A stretch of 64,000 nucleotides of DNA from Streptomyces naganishii JCM 4654 (lineage in GTDB: Bacteria > Actinomycetota > Actinomycetes > Streptomycetales > Streptomycetaceae): assembly GCF_014650575.1 (NCBI RefSeq), contig NZ_BMVF01000006.1:1-64000 (forward strand). The letters are read 5' to 3'. The notes beneath the pieces are model-generated. The model had not been told where the DNA came from. It was given only the letters and a program-made list of their open reading frames with translations, and did not search any database. This document shows, piece by piece, positions 45,958-55,904 of the stretch (the first letter of the stretch is position 1; every line of letters begins with the position of its first letter). Position numbers and translations under genes: made by a program.

Positions 45958-48900
45958 GTGGGGGACGACCTCGAGACGCTGGTGCGCCTGAGCGCGGTGT
46001 GCCTCGAGGACGGGTCCGGACAGCAGCGCGGCAGCGGCTTCTTCGTGGCGCCCGGCCGGGTGCTCACCTCCGCCTCCGTGCTCCACCGCTTCGGCAACGC
46101 CGAGGTGTTCGTCCGGCGCGAGGGCCGACCCCCGTACCCCGCAGGCGTGTTGTGGAGCCGCCCCGCCGCCCCCGTGCTGGGCCTGGACGCGATGCCGCTG
46201 CCCGACCTGGCCGTTCTCATGGTCCCCGGGGCCGCCTCCGAACGGCATCCGTGCGTCTGGCTGGGAGACGCCCCCGGCGAGGGCGCCGTGCTCGCCGACG
46301 GGTACGTGTCCGGGCGGCCCGCCGCGCCGCGGTTACGGGGCGACATCAGCGGCGTGCGCACCGAGCCGGACGGCAGACTCGTCGAGTGCCGCGCCCCGGC
46401 GCCCCCGGCGGAACTCGCCGGCGGACCGCTGCTCAGTTCGGACACGGGACGGGTCGTGGGCGTCGTCAAGACGGACCGGGCCGGCCAGGGCGACGGCGTG
46501 CTCCTCGCCTCCGCGGTCTCGATGCTGCGCGACGGACTGCCCGACATCTGGGCCATGAACCAGTCCTTCCAGCGCACCGACCGGCGCTGGCAGCAGGCCA
46601 TGCACCCGGAATCCTCCGTCCGCGACCCACTCGCGGCCGCCCGCCAGGTGCTCCAGGACACCCTGCGCACGGTCGAGGCCCGCACCTGGAGCCTGCCGCC
46701 CCTGCAGAGCCGCGCCGATCTCCACCAGAACGTGTGGGTGCGCCGGGTTCCGCAGTCCAGCACCCACCGCGTCACCCGGGGCCCCTCGCAGTCCGCCGCC
46801 CCCGAGCGCTTCCACTGGGACCCCACCCGTGCCACCGCCCGCGTCACCGTCGTGCGCGGTCTTCCCGGCTACGGCAAGTCCTGGCTGCTGGCGTACCACG
46901 CGGAGACCCTCGCCCGGGAGGCGCTCGACTCGCTCGACGAGGGCACCGACCCCGACCGGCTGCGGGTGCCCTTGCTGGCGGACTGCGCCGCCCTCGGGTA
47001 CCACCTGGCGCGGGAGCCCTCGGCGGACGCGGTGATCACCGCCCTGATCCGCGCGGCCCGCGGCACGGGCGCCGGCCCGGCCGCCGGCGACCGCGACCTC
47101 TTCGTCCGCGAAGTCCTCGAACAGGGGCGGGCGGTGATCTGCCTGGACGCCGTCGACGAAGTGCCCAAGGCCTTCCGGCCCCGGGTGCAGAAGGCGCTGC
47201 GGCTCCTCGCCGCCGGCACCAACCTCGCCGCCGGGAACAACAACCTCGTGATCAGCACCCGGCACTCCTCCCTCGCGCTGCTCGAGGAGGTGTCCCCCTC
47301 GGAACGGGTGGACGTCGAGACCCTCGGGTTCACCTCCCGGGAGGCGTCCCGGTTCATCGGCGTGTGGCTGGCCCACGACCCCTCGCGCCGCGTGCCCCTG
47401 GACCGCGCGCTGAGCAGCAGTGACTCGCTGAGCGCCGTCGCCTCCGTGCCCCTGCTGCTGTCGTTCCTGTGCCGGCTCGCCGACGAACCGGAACGGAAGT
47501 CGTCGTTCCCCGCGTCCAGGGCGCAGGTGTGCGAGGAGGTCGTCAAGAGCCTGCTGTCCGGGCGCTGGCGCAGCTTCCGGCGCAACGCCCGCGACCCCGA
47601 AGCGCCGCCCGACCCGGTCCGCCGCCTGCGGGCCCTCTCGCACGCCTTCGGGACGATGCTGGACGGCTGGCGGTCCACCATGGAGAGCGTGTCGCGCGCC
47701 CGGCTCGGGGAACTGCTCGCCGCCCATCCGGACGCCGCCCAGCTGCGCGCCGCGGCCGTGGCACGCTGGGAGGCCTGGCAGCGGGCCGGCGAGGCCGAAC
47801 CGGCACCGCCGCCGCCCGACCCGGTGATCTGGGAGTTCACCTTCGACGGACTGCTCGTCGACGACGAGGCGGAGGGCGGCGAGCCGGCCGTCAAGGCCCT
47901 GCACTCGGCGCTGCGCGACTTCCTGCTGGCCACCTATGTCGCCGGCCTGGACGAGTCCGCCCGGCGCGAGGCGCTGGAACGGCACCGCTATTTCGACGCC
48001 GACTGGCAGGAGATCTTCGTCCTGGCCGCCTCCCTCATGGACGAGTCCGACACACTCGTCACGGACATCCTCGACCCGCCGAAGGACCCCTGGTTCACCC
48101 AGGCCTCCTTCGCCGCCCGTTGCGTGGCGGAGTGCGGTCACCGCGTCTCCACGGACACCGCGAACCGGCTGCTCGGCGTGCTCATGGACGACACCGCGAG
48201 CCCGCGGCTCTCCGACACCCGGCGCCGCGTGGCCGCCTTCGGCCAACTGGTGCGGGCGGACGTGGCGCCCGCCGTGGAGCGGGCCGTCGCGGCCTCCGAA
48301 GCCTCCGAGGAGGAGGACGCCCCTGCGACCGGTCCGGAGAACATGACGGCCGCCGGCCAGGCGTCCCCACAGGACGCCCGGCGAGAGGTGCGCCTGGAGG
48401 CGATCGTCGCGCTCGCCGAGCTCGGCCACCCGGTGGGCGTCGAGCGCGCGCGGCACCTGCTCTCGCCCTCCGTACCGCAGCAGGCCCGTCAGCGGCTGAT
48501 CACGGCACTGGCCGCCACCGGGTCGCCCGACGCCGTCGAGCGCGTGCTCGGCCACCTGCTCGAGGCCGGCAGCAACACCGATCTGGAGGGCTTCATCGCG
48601 GCCCTCAAGCCGAGTTCGCGGCCGCTGCTCGACGCGGCGCACCGGCTGCTGCTGTGGCGCGGGCTCAAGGAAGGGGCCGGCCAGGCGCTCGGCGCCGCCC
48701 TCATGGAGTGCGGGGAGGACGGCACCGGCATCGTGCGGACCGTGGCCGGCAAGGTCACCACGGGCTGGCCGCTGCGCAGCAGGCTCTACGCGCTGCTCAT
48801 CAACGCCGGCACGGAGGGCGCCGCCGAGGAGGCCGTGGAGCACCTGTCCCATCCGACGCTGCGCGCGGTCGACAAGTCGTACGTGGTGGAGGCGCTGATC

Positions 48901-50685
48901 GGGCAGGGTATGAACGACGCGCTCACCTCGGCGGCGTCCCTGATGGTGGACGGGACCGTCCCCTGGCGCCGCCGGCAGGAGCTCGCCCGCGCCGTCTGCG
49001 CCTCGGGCCCCGCCGGCCTCGGTCTGGTCCGCAGACAGTGCGAGCACAGCCAGCAACCCGACGTCGTCATGCCGCACCTGCTCACCCTGGCCGCCGTGCG
49101 CGACCCCGAGGGGAGCGTTCTCGCCAGGAACTACTGCGACAACGAGGGCGTGGCCGCCGAGTGGCGGGGCGCCCTGTGCCAGGCGTTGCTGGACGCCCAG
49201 CCCTCGGATGTGGAGACCGACGTCGCCGTCCGCCTGATCGCCGGCGGCGGGCTCACGAGCGCCGAGCAGCGGCTCGGGCTCGTGACCGCGCTGGCGCGCG
49301 CCGGTTCGGAGCGGACCGCGGAAGCGCTGGACGCGGTCCTGGACCAGGACATGGAGCTGGACGACGCCAACTGGCCGCAGGCGGCCCGGCTGCTGGCGGC
49401 GGCGAGCGAGCCGGGCCGCAAGGCGCTGATGTCCGTCGTGACCGGCGACCGGCGCCCCTGGCGGCTGCGGGTGGAAAGCGTTCTCGCCCTGGCCGCGACC
49501 AGTGAGGAGGCCGGCCGCGTGGCCGTCGAGAAACTCGGCGTCCAGGGCGTGCCCCCGCTGTGGCGCGGCAGGCTCGTCTTCGGCCTCTGCTCGGCCGGCA
49601 GCGCCGCCTACGTCGGCGAACTGGCCGACTCGCTCGGGGACAAGCTCGGCGCCTACGAGGTCTTCCACCGGTTCATGCAGGGCCCCAACGCCTCACTGGA
49701 GAAGCACTTCCTGCGTCACTACGACGCCCTGTGCGCGGCGATGGAGCAGTTGCCGCGCCGCGGCGCCCGCATCCGGTGGAACGACGAGATGCTCACCTCC
49801 CTCGGGCTCACCTGGGAGACCGACGAGGAGCGGCGCTCCCTGCTCACCTGGAGCTACGGCCAGGTCGAGTACCGCGTGGGCAAGGCCCTGCACCGCCTCA
49901 TGCTCCCCGACCAGAGCAACGCCTTCAGCGCGGCCATCGACGACTCGGACGAGAACGGCGCCTACTACTGGCTGGCGTCCAACTTCCCCGAGTACCAGGA
50001 GTTCGTGCTCGACGAGCTGAACAACCTCAAGGACGACCTCCGCTCCGGCCGCCTCACCCCGCCCGCCTCCTCACGGGACGGCGGCGCGGCCACTCCGACG
50101 ATGCGCTTCCTGCAGTACGTGACCCGGGCCCTCGCCGAGCTGCCGGTGGTGGAGCCGGGCGCCCCGCGCGAGCCGTACTTCCGGCATCTGCGCGCGCACG
50201 AGAAGCTGCTGCTGCGCGAGGAGGCGACCCGCCTGCTGGACCTGGCGTGCGCCCTCGGCCCGCGGTGGCCGCTGTACCCGGGCCAGCTGTTCACCGTCCT
50301 GCACAGCCGCTCCGAGGGGATCGACGCCACGGAGAGGCTCTCCGGCGACCGCCGCCTGCACCTGGACCTCCTCAACGCCCTCTACGGCCGCGGCGACTTC
50401 AAGGCCCTGTACCTGTGCGCCTCCTTCGGCGTCCAGTGCTTCGGCGCCGCCGCCCCGGCCCACTTCTACGCCGCCTTGGGCGCCGAGGGCATCGGGCAAC
50501 ATGATCACGCGGTGCGGCTGATGGGCCTCTCGGGCACGTACGCGCAGGGCGGCCAGGTGGACGAGGGACTGCGGACCATCGGGGAGTGCGGCGAGCGGCA
50601 CCGCTGGGAGCCGGGCGCCGTACAGGACCTCATGGACGCGCTCAAGGAGGGTGGGCGGGAAGAGGGCCGCGACGGCGGCGGCTGA
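45958..50685 (+). CDS. NACHT/STAND NTPase with N-terminal degenerate trypsin-like domain
   Basis: 1575 residues from GTG 45958. Residues 5-190 look like a trypsin-type fold ([42 protein letters not shown]). However, the catalytic His position holds Ser40 and the catalytic Ser position holds Ala154; only Asp83 remains. The NACHT domain follows: Walker A GLPGYGKS (301-308), Walker B LDAVDE (396-401) and sensor VISTRHSS. A helical segment with the [15 protein letters not shown] motif comes next, then about 700 residues of HEAT/TPR-like helical repeats. No membrane segments. Family knowledge: such proteins resemble NLR/Avs-type immune sensors; function here is inferred. Base use does not differ obviously from neighbours. 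Confidence 0.85.
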   Translation: MGDDLETLVRLSAVCLEDGSGQQRGSGFFVAPGRVLTSASVLHRFGNAEVFVRREGRPPYPAGVLWSRPAAPVLGLDAMPLPDLAVLMVPGAASERHPCVWLGDAPGEGAVLADGYVSGRPAAPRLRGDISGVRTEPDGRLVECRAPAPPAELAGGPLLSSDTGRVVGVVKTDRAGQGDGVLLASAVSMLRDGLPDIWAMNQSFQRTDRRWQQAMHPESSVRDPLAAARQVLQDTLRTVEARTWSLPPLQSRADLHQNVWVRRVPQSSTHRVTRGPSQSAAPERFHWDPTRATARVTVVRGLPGYGKSWLLAYHAETLAREALDSLDEGTDPDRLRVPLLADCAALGYHLAREPSADAVITALIRAARGTGAGPAAGDRDLFVREVLEQGRAVICLDAVDEVPKAFRPRVQKALRLLAAGTNLAAGNNNLVISTRHSSLALLEEVSPSERVDVETLGFTSREASRFIGVWLAHDPSRRVPLDRALSSSDSLSAVASVPLLLSFLCRLADEPERKSSFPASRAQVCEEVVKSLLSGRWRSFRRNARDPEAPPDPVRRLRALSHAFGTMLDGWRSTMESVSRARLGELLAAHPDAAQLRAAAVARWEAWQRAGEAEPAPPPPDPVIWEFTFDGLLVDDEAEGGEPAVKALHSALRDFLLATYVAGLDESARREALERHRYFDADWQEIFVLAASLMDESDTLVTDILDPPKDPWFTQASFAARCVAECGHRVSTDTANRLLGVLMDDTASPRLSDTRRRVAAFGQLVRADVAPAVERAVAASEASEEEDAPATGPENMTAAGQASPQDARREVRLEAIVALAELGHPVGVERARHLLSPSVPQQARQRLITALAATGSPDAVERVLGHLLEAGSNTDLEGFIAALKPSSRPLLDAAHRLLLWRGLKEGAGQALGAALMECGEDGTGIVRTVAGKVTTGWPLRSRLYALLINAGTEGAAEEAVEHLSHPTLRAVDKSYVVEALIGQGMNDALTSAASLMVDGTVPWRRRQELARAVCASGPAGLGLVRRQCEHSQQPDVVMPHLLTLAAVRDPEGSVLARNYCDNEGVAAEWRGALCQALLDAQPSDVETDVAVRLIAGGGLTSAEQRLGLVTALARAGSERTAEALDAVLDQDMELDDANWPQAARLLAAASEPGRKALMSVVTGDRRPWRLRVESVLALAATSEEAGRVAVEKLGVQGVPPLWRGRLVFGLCSAGSAAYVGELADSLGDKLGAYEVFHRFMQGPNASLEKHFLRHYDALCAAMEQLPRRGARIRWNDEMLTSLGLTWETDEERRSLLTWSYGQVEYRVGKALHRLMLPDQSNAFSAAIDDSDENGAYYWLASNFPEYQEFVLDELNNLKDDLRSGRLTPPASSRDGGAATPTMRFLQYVTRALAELPVVEPGAPREPYFRHLRAHEKLLLREEATRLLDLACALGPRWPLYPGQLFTVLHSRSEGIDATERLSGDRRLHLDLLNALYGRGDFKALYLCASFGVQCFGAAAPAHFYAALGAEGIGQHDHAVRLMGLSGTYAQGGQVDEGLRTIGECGERHRWEPGAVQDLMDALKEGGREEGRDGGG

Positions 50686-50762
50686 GTGGCCCGGGCCGCC
50701 GCCGCGGGGGACGGAACCGGGGGCGGGGCGGGGTGCCGCGCGGACCGCCTACCCTGGAGCGC

Positions 50763-52292
50763 ATGACCAGCAGCAGCGACCGGAGCCCCGCGGTGGATGT
50801 GCGAAACCCCAGGAGTTATGAGATCCGCACCTACGGGTGCCAGATGAACGTCCACGACTCCGAGCGGCTGGCCGGCCTGCTCGAGGACGCGGGGTACGTG
50901 CGCGCGCCCGAGGGCTCGGACGGCGACGCCGACGTCGTCGTCTTCAACACCTGCGCGGTACGGGAGAACGCCGACAACCGGCTCTACGGCAACCTCGGCC
51001 ACCTGGCCCCGAAGAAGGCGAAGCGGCCCGGGATGCAGATCGCGGTCGGCGGCTGCCTGGCCCAGAAGGACCGGGACACCATCGTGAAGAGGGCGCCCTG
51101 GGTGGACGTCGTCTTCGGCACGCACAACATCGGCAAGCTGCCCGTCCTGCTGGAGCGCGCCCGCGTGCAGGAGGAGGCGCAGGTCGAGATCGCCGAGTCG
51201 CTGGAGGCGTTCCCCTCGACGCTGCCCACGCGCCGCGAGAGCGCCTACGCGGCCTGGGTCTCCATCTCCGTCGGCTGCAACAACACCTGCACCTTCTGCA
51301 TCGTGCCCGCCCTGCGCGGCAAGGAGAAGGACCGCCGCCCCGGCGACATCCTCGCCGAGGTCGAGGCCCTGGTCGGCGAGGGCGTCAGTGAGATCACGCT
51401 GCTCGGCCAGAACGTCAACGCCTACGGCTCCGACATCGGCGACCGGGAGGCGTTCAGCAAGCTGCTGCGGGCCTGCGGGACCATCGAGGGCCTGGAGCGC
51501 GTCCGCTTCACCTCGCCGCACCCGCGCGACTTCACCGACGACGTGATCGCGGCGATGGCCGAGACCCCGAACGTGATGCCGCAGCTGCACATGCCGCTTC
51601 AGTCCGGCTCGGACACCGTCCTGAAGGCGATGCGCCGCTCCTACCGGCAGGACCGCTACCTCGGGATCATCGAGAAGGTGCGCGCCGCGATTCCGCACGC
51701 GGCGATCACCACCGACATCATCGTGGGCTTCCCCGGCGAGACCGAGGAGGACTTCGAGCAGACGCTGCACGTGGTGCGCGAGGCGCGGTTCGCGCAGGCG
51801 TTCACCTTCCAGTACTCCAAGCGGCCCGGCACGCCCGCCGCGACCATGGACGGCCAGATCCCCAAGGAGGTCGTCCAGGAGCGCTACGAGCGGCTCGTCG
51901 CCCTCCAGGAGGAGATCTCCTGGGAGGAGAACAAGAAGCAGGTCGGCCGCACCCTGGAGCTGATGGTCGCCGAGGGCGAGGGACGCAAGGACGGCAGCAC
52001 CCACCGTCTGTCCGGCCGGGCCCCCGACAACCGCCTGGTCCACTTCACCAAGCCCGAGCAGGAGGTCCGCCCCGGCGACGTGGTCACCGTCGAGGTCACC
52101 TACGCCGCCCCGCACCACCTCCTCGCCGAGGGAGCGGTGCTCGCGGTGCGCCGTACGCGCGCGGGCGACGCCTGGGAGAAGCGCGAAGCCGCCGAGGCGG
52201 CCAAGCCGGCCGGTGTCATGCTCGGCCTCCCGAAGATCGGCGTCCCGGCCCCCATGCCGGCGCCGGCCGGCAGCGGCTGCGGCTGCGACTGA
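50763..52292 (+). CDS. miaB: tRNA-2-methylthio-N6-isopentenyladenosine synthase MiaB
   Basis: 509 residues. N-terminal UPF0004 domain with [22 protein letters not shown] and GGCLAQKD cysteines. Radical-SAM Cys172, Cys176, Cys179 (CNNTCTFC). The C-terminal TRAM domain (about 400-465) precedes an Ala/Pro-rich tail that ends GSGCGCD. It adds a methylthio group to i6A37, the product of MiaA (gene at 54127). The Cys-containing tail is unusual for the family. ATG 50763. Confidence 0.96.
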   Translation: MTSSSDRSPAVDVRNPRSYEIRTYGCQMNVHDSERLAGLLEDAGYVRAPEGSDGDADVVVFNTCAVRENADNRLYGNLGHLAPKKAKRPGMQIAVGGCLAQKDRDTIVKRAPWVDVVFGTHNIGKLPVLLERARVQEEAQVEIAESLEAFPSTLPTRRESAYAAWVSISVGCNNTCTFCIVPALRGKEKDRRPGDILAEVEALVGEGVSEITLLGQNVNAYGSDIGDREAFSKLLRACGTIEGLERVRFTSPHPRDFTDDVIAAMAETPNVMPQLHMPLQSGSDTVLKAMRRSYRQDRYLGIIEKVRAAIPHAAITTDIIVGFPGETEEDFEQTLHVVREARFAQAFTFQYSKRPGTPAATMDGQIPKEVVQERYERLVALQEEISWEENKKQVGRTLELMVAEGEGRKDGSTHRLSGRAPDNRLVHFTKPEQEVRPGDVVTVEVTYAAPHHLLAEGAVLAVRRTRAGDAWEKREAAEAAKPAGVMLGLPKIGVPAPMPAPAGSGCGCD

Positions 52293-52443
52293 CCCGCCGG
52301 GGGCCGGCCCCGGCGGACAGCGGCAGCGGCTGGGCAGTGGCAGTGGCGGCTGGGCAGTGGCCGTGGCGGCCGGGCTGGGGCACCCCGCCCGGCACCGGCC
52401 CGGCCCGTGCGGCGGTCCGGTGCGCGGGGCTACGCTGCCGATC

Positions 52444-53160
52444 ATGCTTGTTGCCGCCGCAGTCTGCCCCTGCCCGCCGCTGCTCGTACCCGAGGTCGCC
52501 GCGGGCGCCGCGCCCGAGCTGGAGGAGGCGCGGGCCGCGTGCACGGACGCGCTGGGGGTCCTCGCGGCCTCCCGGCCCGATCTGCTCGTGGCCGTCGGCG
52601 CCGGCGAACGGCCCGGGCGGGTGGCCTACCCGGAGGGCAGCCGGGGCTCGTTCCGCGGCTTCGGGGTGCCTCTGGACGTACGGCTGGGCGGGGGCGCGGA
52701 CGCCCCCGGGCCGGAGGGCGGACTGCCCGCCCCGCTCGCCGTCGGCGCGTGGCTGCTGGGGCGGACCGGCTGGTCCGACGCCCCGGTCGAGGGGCTGGCC
52801 GTCGGCGCGGCGACGGCGCCCGAGGAGTGCGCGGCGACCGGGCGGGACCTGGCCGCGCGGTCCGGGCGCGTGGCGCTGCTGGTGATGGGCGACGGCAGCG
52901 CGTGCCGGTCGCTCAAGGCGCCGGGGTACCTCGACGAGCGGGCCGAGCCCTTCGACGCCGAGGCGGCACGCGCTCTCGGCGCGGCGGACCTGACGGGGCT
53001 GGCGGCGCTCGACGCCCGGCTCGCCGGTGAGCTGAAGGCGTCCGGCCGGGCCCCGTGGCAGGTGCTCGCGGGCGCCGCCGAGGGGGCCGGCCTCTCCGGC
53101 GCGCTGCTGTACGACGACGCGCCGTACGGCGTGGGGTACCTGGTGGCCACCTGGTCCTGA
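52444..53160 (+). CDS. Class III extradiol dioxygenase subunit-B-like protein
   Basis: 238 residues. LigB/MEMO-like fold: CPCPPLLVPEVAAG near the N-terminus, LLVMGDGSACRS in the centre and LLYDDAPYGVGYLVATW at the end. The His/Glu metal ligands of true extradiol dioxygenases are not obvious, so it may not be an oxygenase. Conserved next to miaB/miaA in streptomycetes. ATG 52444. Confidence 0.78.
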   Translation: MLVAAAVCPCPPLLVPEVAAGAAPELEEARAACTDALGVLAASRPDLLVAVGAGERPGRVAYPEGSRGSFRGFGVPLDVRLGGGADAPGPEGGLPAPLAVGAWLLGRTGWSDAPVEGLAVGAATAPEECAATGRDLAARSGRVALLVMGDGSACRSLKAPGYLDERAEPFDAEAARALGAADLTGLAALDARLAGELKASGRAPWQVLAGAAEGAGLSGALLYDDAPYGVGYLVATWS

Positions 53161-53174
53161 GGGGCGGGTGACAC

Positions 53175-53234
53175 GGCGGACGGCCGGGAGAGCGCCGGCC
53201 CAGAAGTCTGGGCTCGCTCTCCCGGCCGTCCGCC
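53175..53234. terminator. Bidirectional terminator with nested stems
   Basis: A perfect 19-bp outer stem joins 53175-53193 and 53216-53234 (GGCGGACGGCCGGGAGAGC). Inside its loop sits a second stem GCCCAGA/TCTGGGC. It lies exactly between the convergent LigB-like and antitoxin-like genes and can stop transcripts from both sides. Confidence 0.88.
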
Positions 53235-53249
53235 GCGCCTGCGCCGTGC

Positions 53250-53603
53250 TCAGGAGGTGGGCGGCGGCCCCTGCGGAGGCGCCGGCGTGCCGGTGCCACC
53301 AGGCGAGGCGCCCGTACCGGGGCCTGTCCCCGTAGCCGGGCCCGTGCTCGTACCCGGGCCCGGGCCCCTGCTCGCGTCCCGGCCCGCACCGCCGCCGCTG
53401 TGGGCGAGCCGGTCCATGGCGTGCTTGGCCTTGCCGGTGCCCGCGTGGATCTTGTCGCTGTACTTGCCCTTGGTCTTCTCGTCGACCAGCTTCGCGGCCC
53501 GGTCGAGACCGTGCCCGATCGAGCCCCCGTGCCGCTGCGCGAGGTCCGCCACCTTGTCCTTGGCCGGACCGATCCTGGCCTTCATGTTGTCCAGCAGACC
53601 CAT
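53250..53603 (-). CDS. MT0933-like antitoxin family protein
   Basis: 117 residues. The N-terminal 65 residues (MGLLDNMKARIGPAKDKVAD; HGLDRAAKLVDEKTKGKYSD) match the small helical MT0933/Rv0909-type family annotated as antitoxins. The rest is a Gly/Pro/Thr-rich tail of GTGP-like repeats. No toxin gene lies next to it, so an antitoxin role is unproven; a CsbD-like or DNA-associated role is also conceivable. ATG 53603 with GGAGGGTGAAGC upstream. Confidence 0.78.
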   Translation of the reverse strand: MGLLDNMKARIGPAKDKVADLAQRHGGSIGHGLDRAAKLVDEKTKGKYSDKIHAGTGKAKHAMDRLAHSGGGAGRDASRGPGPGTSTGPATGTGPGTGASPGGTGTPAPPQGPPPTS

Positions 53604-53625
53604 GCTTCACCCTCCTGGCGGACCG

Positions 53626-53943
53626 TCACGTGCGGGCGCCCTCGCCGGCCTCCTGCCCAGCCGTCTCGTCCGCGGACTGCTGCTTGGGAATGTCCACGCC
53701 GTCGGCGCCGGGACTCCCGGCCGCCCCGGCATCCGTGACGGGTTCCGCGGCGTCCTCCGTGCCGGCCTCGGCGGTGCCGGACGCCGTCTCGGAGGCCGGG
53801 GTGCCCGGCTCCCCTTCCGCGGCCACGGCCACCTCGGAATCCAGCGTCACCACGTCCCCCTGCTCCTCGGCGGCCGACGCCTCCTCAGCAACGCTCGCCT
53901 CCGCAGCCTTCGACCTCCGGAAAAGTCGCGTAAAAACGCCCAT
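53626..53943 (-). CDS. Small acidic protein of unknown function
   Basis: 105 residues. A basic amphipathic start (MGVFTRLFRRSKAAEAS) is followed by a long Glu/Ala/Thr/Gly-rich acidic tail without predicted structure. GGAG lies six bases before ATG 53943. It is conserved at this position in streptomycetes as far as I recall. The basic head might bind membrane or nucleic acid; this is inference only. Confidence 0.7.
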   Translation of the reverse strand: MGVFTRLFRRSKAAEASVAEEASAAEEQGDVVTLDSEVAVAAEGEPGTPASETASGTAEAGTEDAAEPVTDAGAAGSPGADGVDIPKQQSADETAGQEAGEGART

Positions 53944-54126
53944 ATCAACTCCATACGTTACTCGTGCGGGCGAGATCCCGCGTGAACCGGCGCGACCGCT
54001 CGCGGCGCCCGGACCACGGTCTGCCGGAATCCGGCCGTGGGAACCTCCCAACGGGCAACGACCCGGGCCGTGTGCCGTCACGTAACTCGTTCGAGGCACC
54101 GGCGCGGGGTTTGCGAGACTGGTGCG

Positions 54127-55065
54127 GTGAGCAGCGCAGCCCCCGCCCCCCGCGTCATCGCCGTCGTCGGCCCCACCGCGGCCGGAAAGTCCGATCTCGG
54201 CGTCTTCCTGGCCCAGCGTCTCGGCGGGGAGGTCGTCAACGCCGACTCCATGCAGCTCTACCGGGGGATGGACATCGGCACCGCCAAGCTGACGCCCGAG
54301 GAGCGCGCGGGGGTGCCGCACCACCTGCTGGACATCTGGGACGTCTCGGTCACCGCGTCCGTCGCCGAGTACCAGCGGCTCGCCCGGGAACGGATCGACG
54401 CGCTGCTCGCCGAGGGGCGCTGGCCGGTCCTCGTCGGCGGCTCCGGGCTGTACGTCCGCGGGGCCGTCGACAACCTAGAGTTTCCCGGCACCGATCCCGA
54501 GGTGCGCGCCAGGCTGGAGGAGGAGCTCACCCTGCGCGGTCCCGGCGCGCTGCACGCCCGTCTGGCCGCCGCCGACCCCGAGGCCGCCCGGGCCATCCTG
54601 CCCGGCAACGGGCGCCGTATCGTCCGGGCCCTCGAGGTGATCGAGATCACCGGCCGGCCCTTCACGGCCAACCTCCCCGGTCACGACTCCGTCTACGACA
54701 CCGTCCAGATCGGCGTCGACGTGGCGCGCCCGGAGCTCGACGAGCGCATCGCGCGCCGGGTCGACCGCATGTGGGAGGCGGGCCTGGTGGACGAGGTGCG
54801 CGCGCTGGAGGCGCAGGGGCTGCGCGAGGGGCGCACGGCCTCGCGCGCGCTCGGCTACCAGCAGGTGCTCGCGGCGCTCGCGGGGGAGTGCACGCTGGAA
54901 GAGGCGCGCGCGGAGACCGTGCGCGCCACCAAACGCTTCGCCCGCCGTCAGGACTCATGGTTCCGGCGCGATCCGCGTGTGCACTGGCTGAGCGGTGCTG
55001 CGGCGGATGTCACAGAACTTCCGCACCTGGCGCTGGCGTTGGTCGAACGACCGGTTACAGCCTGA
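54127..55065 (+). CDS. miaA: tRNA dimethylallyltransferase MiaA
   Basis: 312 residues. P-loop GPTAAGKSDLG near residue 17, NADSMQLYRGMDIGTAKLT, the GGSGLYVRG motif, NGRRIVRALEVIEITG and RATKRFARRQDSWFRRD. It transfers dimethylallyl to A37 of tRNAs reading UNN codons, the substrate for MiaB. GTG 54127 gives the expected length; the open frame extends upstream to 54037 without similarity. No Shine-Dalgarno sequence is obvious, so a leaderless or short-leader mRNA is possible. Confidence 0.96.
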   Translation: MSSAAPAPRVIAVVGPTAAGKSDLGVFLAQRLGGEVVNADSMQLYRGMDIGTAKLTPEERAGVPHHLLDIWDVSVTASVAEYQRLARERIDALLAEGRWPVLVGGSGLYVRGAVDNLEFPGTDPEVRARLEEELTLRGPGALHARLAAADPEAARAILPGNGRRIVRALEVIEITGRPFTANLPGHDSVYDTVQIGVDVARPELDERIARRVDRMWEAGLVDEVRALEAQGLREGRTASRALGYQQVLAALAGECTLEEARAETVRATKRFARRQDSWFRRDPRVHWLSGAAADVTELPHLALALVERPVTA

Positions 55066-55166
55066 TCACGTGATGGCATCGGGACGCCCAGGCCGTCTTC
55101 CGGGCCTCCGGCGCCGTGCCATCATCGAGCTTCGATCGACCAGTGGAGTCCTAGTTGGGAGGGCGC

Positions 55167-55808
55167 GTGGCGATGGAGGCCGGCCCTCGCGACACCGCAG
55201 CGGACACCGAGCGTGTCATCGTGCAGCACACGGGCGCGGGCACCGACGTGGACACGAGCACGGGTAGCGAAATGGGCCCGAGCACGGGTGCCGACTTGGG
55301 CCCGAGCACGGGTGCCGGCATGGGCCCGGCCGCGGACCTGGCCGCCGGCCAGGACGCCGACCCGGGCGCCGTCACCGACCCGGACGAGGGCACGCTGAGC
55401 CCGGACGGCCCCGACGAGACCCCGGACGGCGTGACCGCGGACGGCCCGGCGCCCGAGGAGATGTTCCCCGGCCCCGAGGTGGAGGTCGAGCTGCGCCCGC
55501 AGCGGCGCCTGCGCATCTGGCAGCTCGCGCCCATCGTGGGCCTCGCCGCCGTGGGATCACTGATGTTCGCCTTCCCGCTCGCCTTCGACGGCGACAGCGG
55601 TGCCGTGATCGCCATGCTGGGCCTGCTGATCTGCCTCTGCGCGGCCGGCTGGGGCATGATGGCCGCCCGCCGCGTCGGCTACACCTGGCCGGGCGTGCCG
55701 CCCCGCGGCTCCGGGCGCCGCGCCGACTGGCGGATGATCGGCGTCTACGTCCTCCTCTGCGTCCTGGTCGTCGTCCTCGCCGTCTGGCGGGTCGCCCGCC
55801 TCCGCTAG
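55167..55808 (+). CDS. Membrane protein with disordered acidic N-terminus
   Basis: 213 residues from GTG 55167, preceded by GGGAGGGCGC. Residues 1-115 are low complexity, Asp/Gly/Thr/Pro-rich, with a duplicated GPSTGA unit from a 24-bp direct repeat (55274-55317). Three hydrophobic segments follow (IVGLAAVGSLMFAFPLAF; IAMLGLLICLCAAGWGMMA; GVYVLLCVLVVVLAVW). Function unknown; it sits between miaA and dapF. Confidence 0.72.
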   Translation: MAMEAGPRDTAADTERVIVQHTGAGTDVDTSTGSEMGPSTGADLGPSTGAGMGPAADLAAGQDADPGAVTDPDEGTLSPDGPDETPDGVTADGPAPEEMFPGPEVEVELRPQRRLRIWQLAPIVGLAAVGSLMFAFPLAFDGDSGAVIAMLGLLICLCAAGWGMMAARRVGYTWPGVPPRGSGRRADWRMIGVYVLLCVLVVVLAVWRVARLR

Positions 55809-55904
55809 GGCACCCGGGGGCGCCGTCCGTCCACCGGTCGTCCCGCGCGGGACGACGACGGGCGTGACCGCGAGCCTGTCGTAGGCACCCCGTACGATCG
55901 AGGC

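Noticed and set aside
45958..46530. Active serine protease domain in the NACHT protein
   Set aside because: The His and Ser positions of the triad read Ser40 and Ala154; only Asp83 fits, so activity is not claimed.
46333..49668. Minus-strand 1111-codon frame opposite the NACHT gene
   Set aside because: GC-driven shadow with no recognisable motif; the plus strand has Walker motifs and codon bias.
53250..53603. Toxin-antitoxin module
   Set aside because: No toxin-like gene is adjacent; the neighbour at 53626 is an acidic low-complexity protein.
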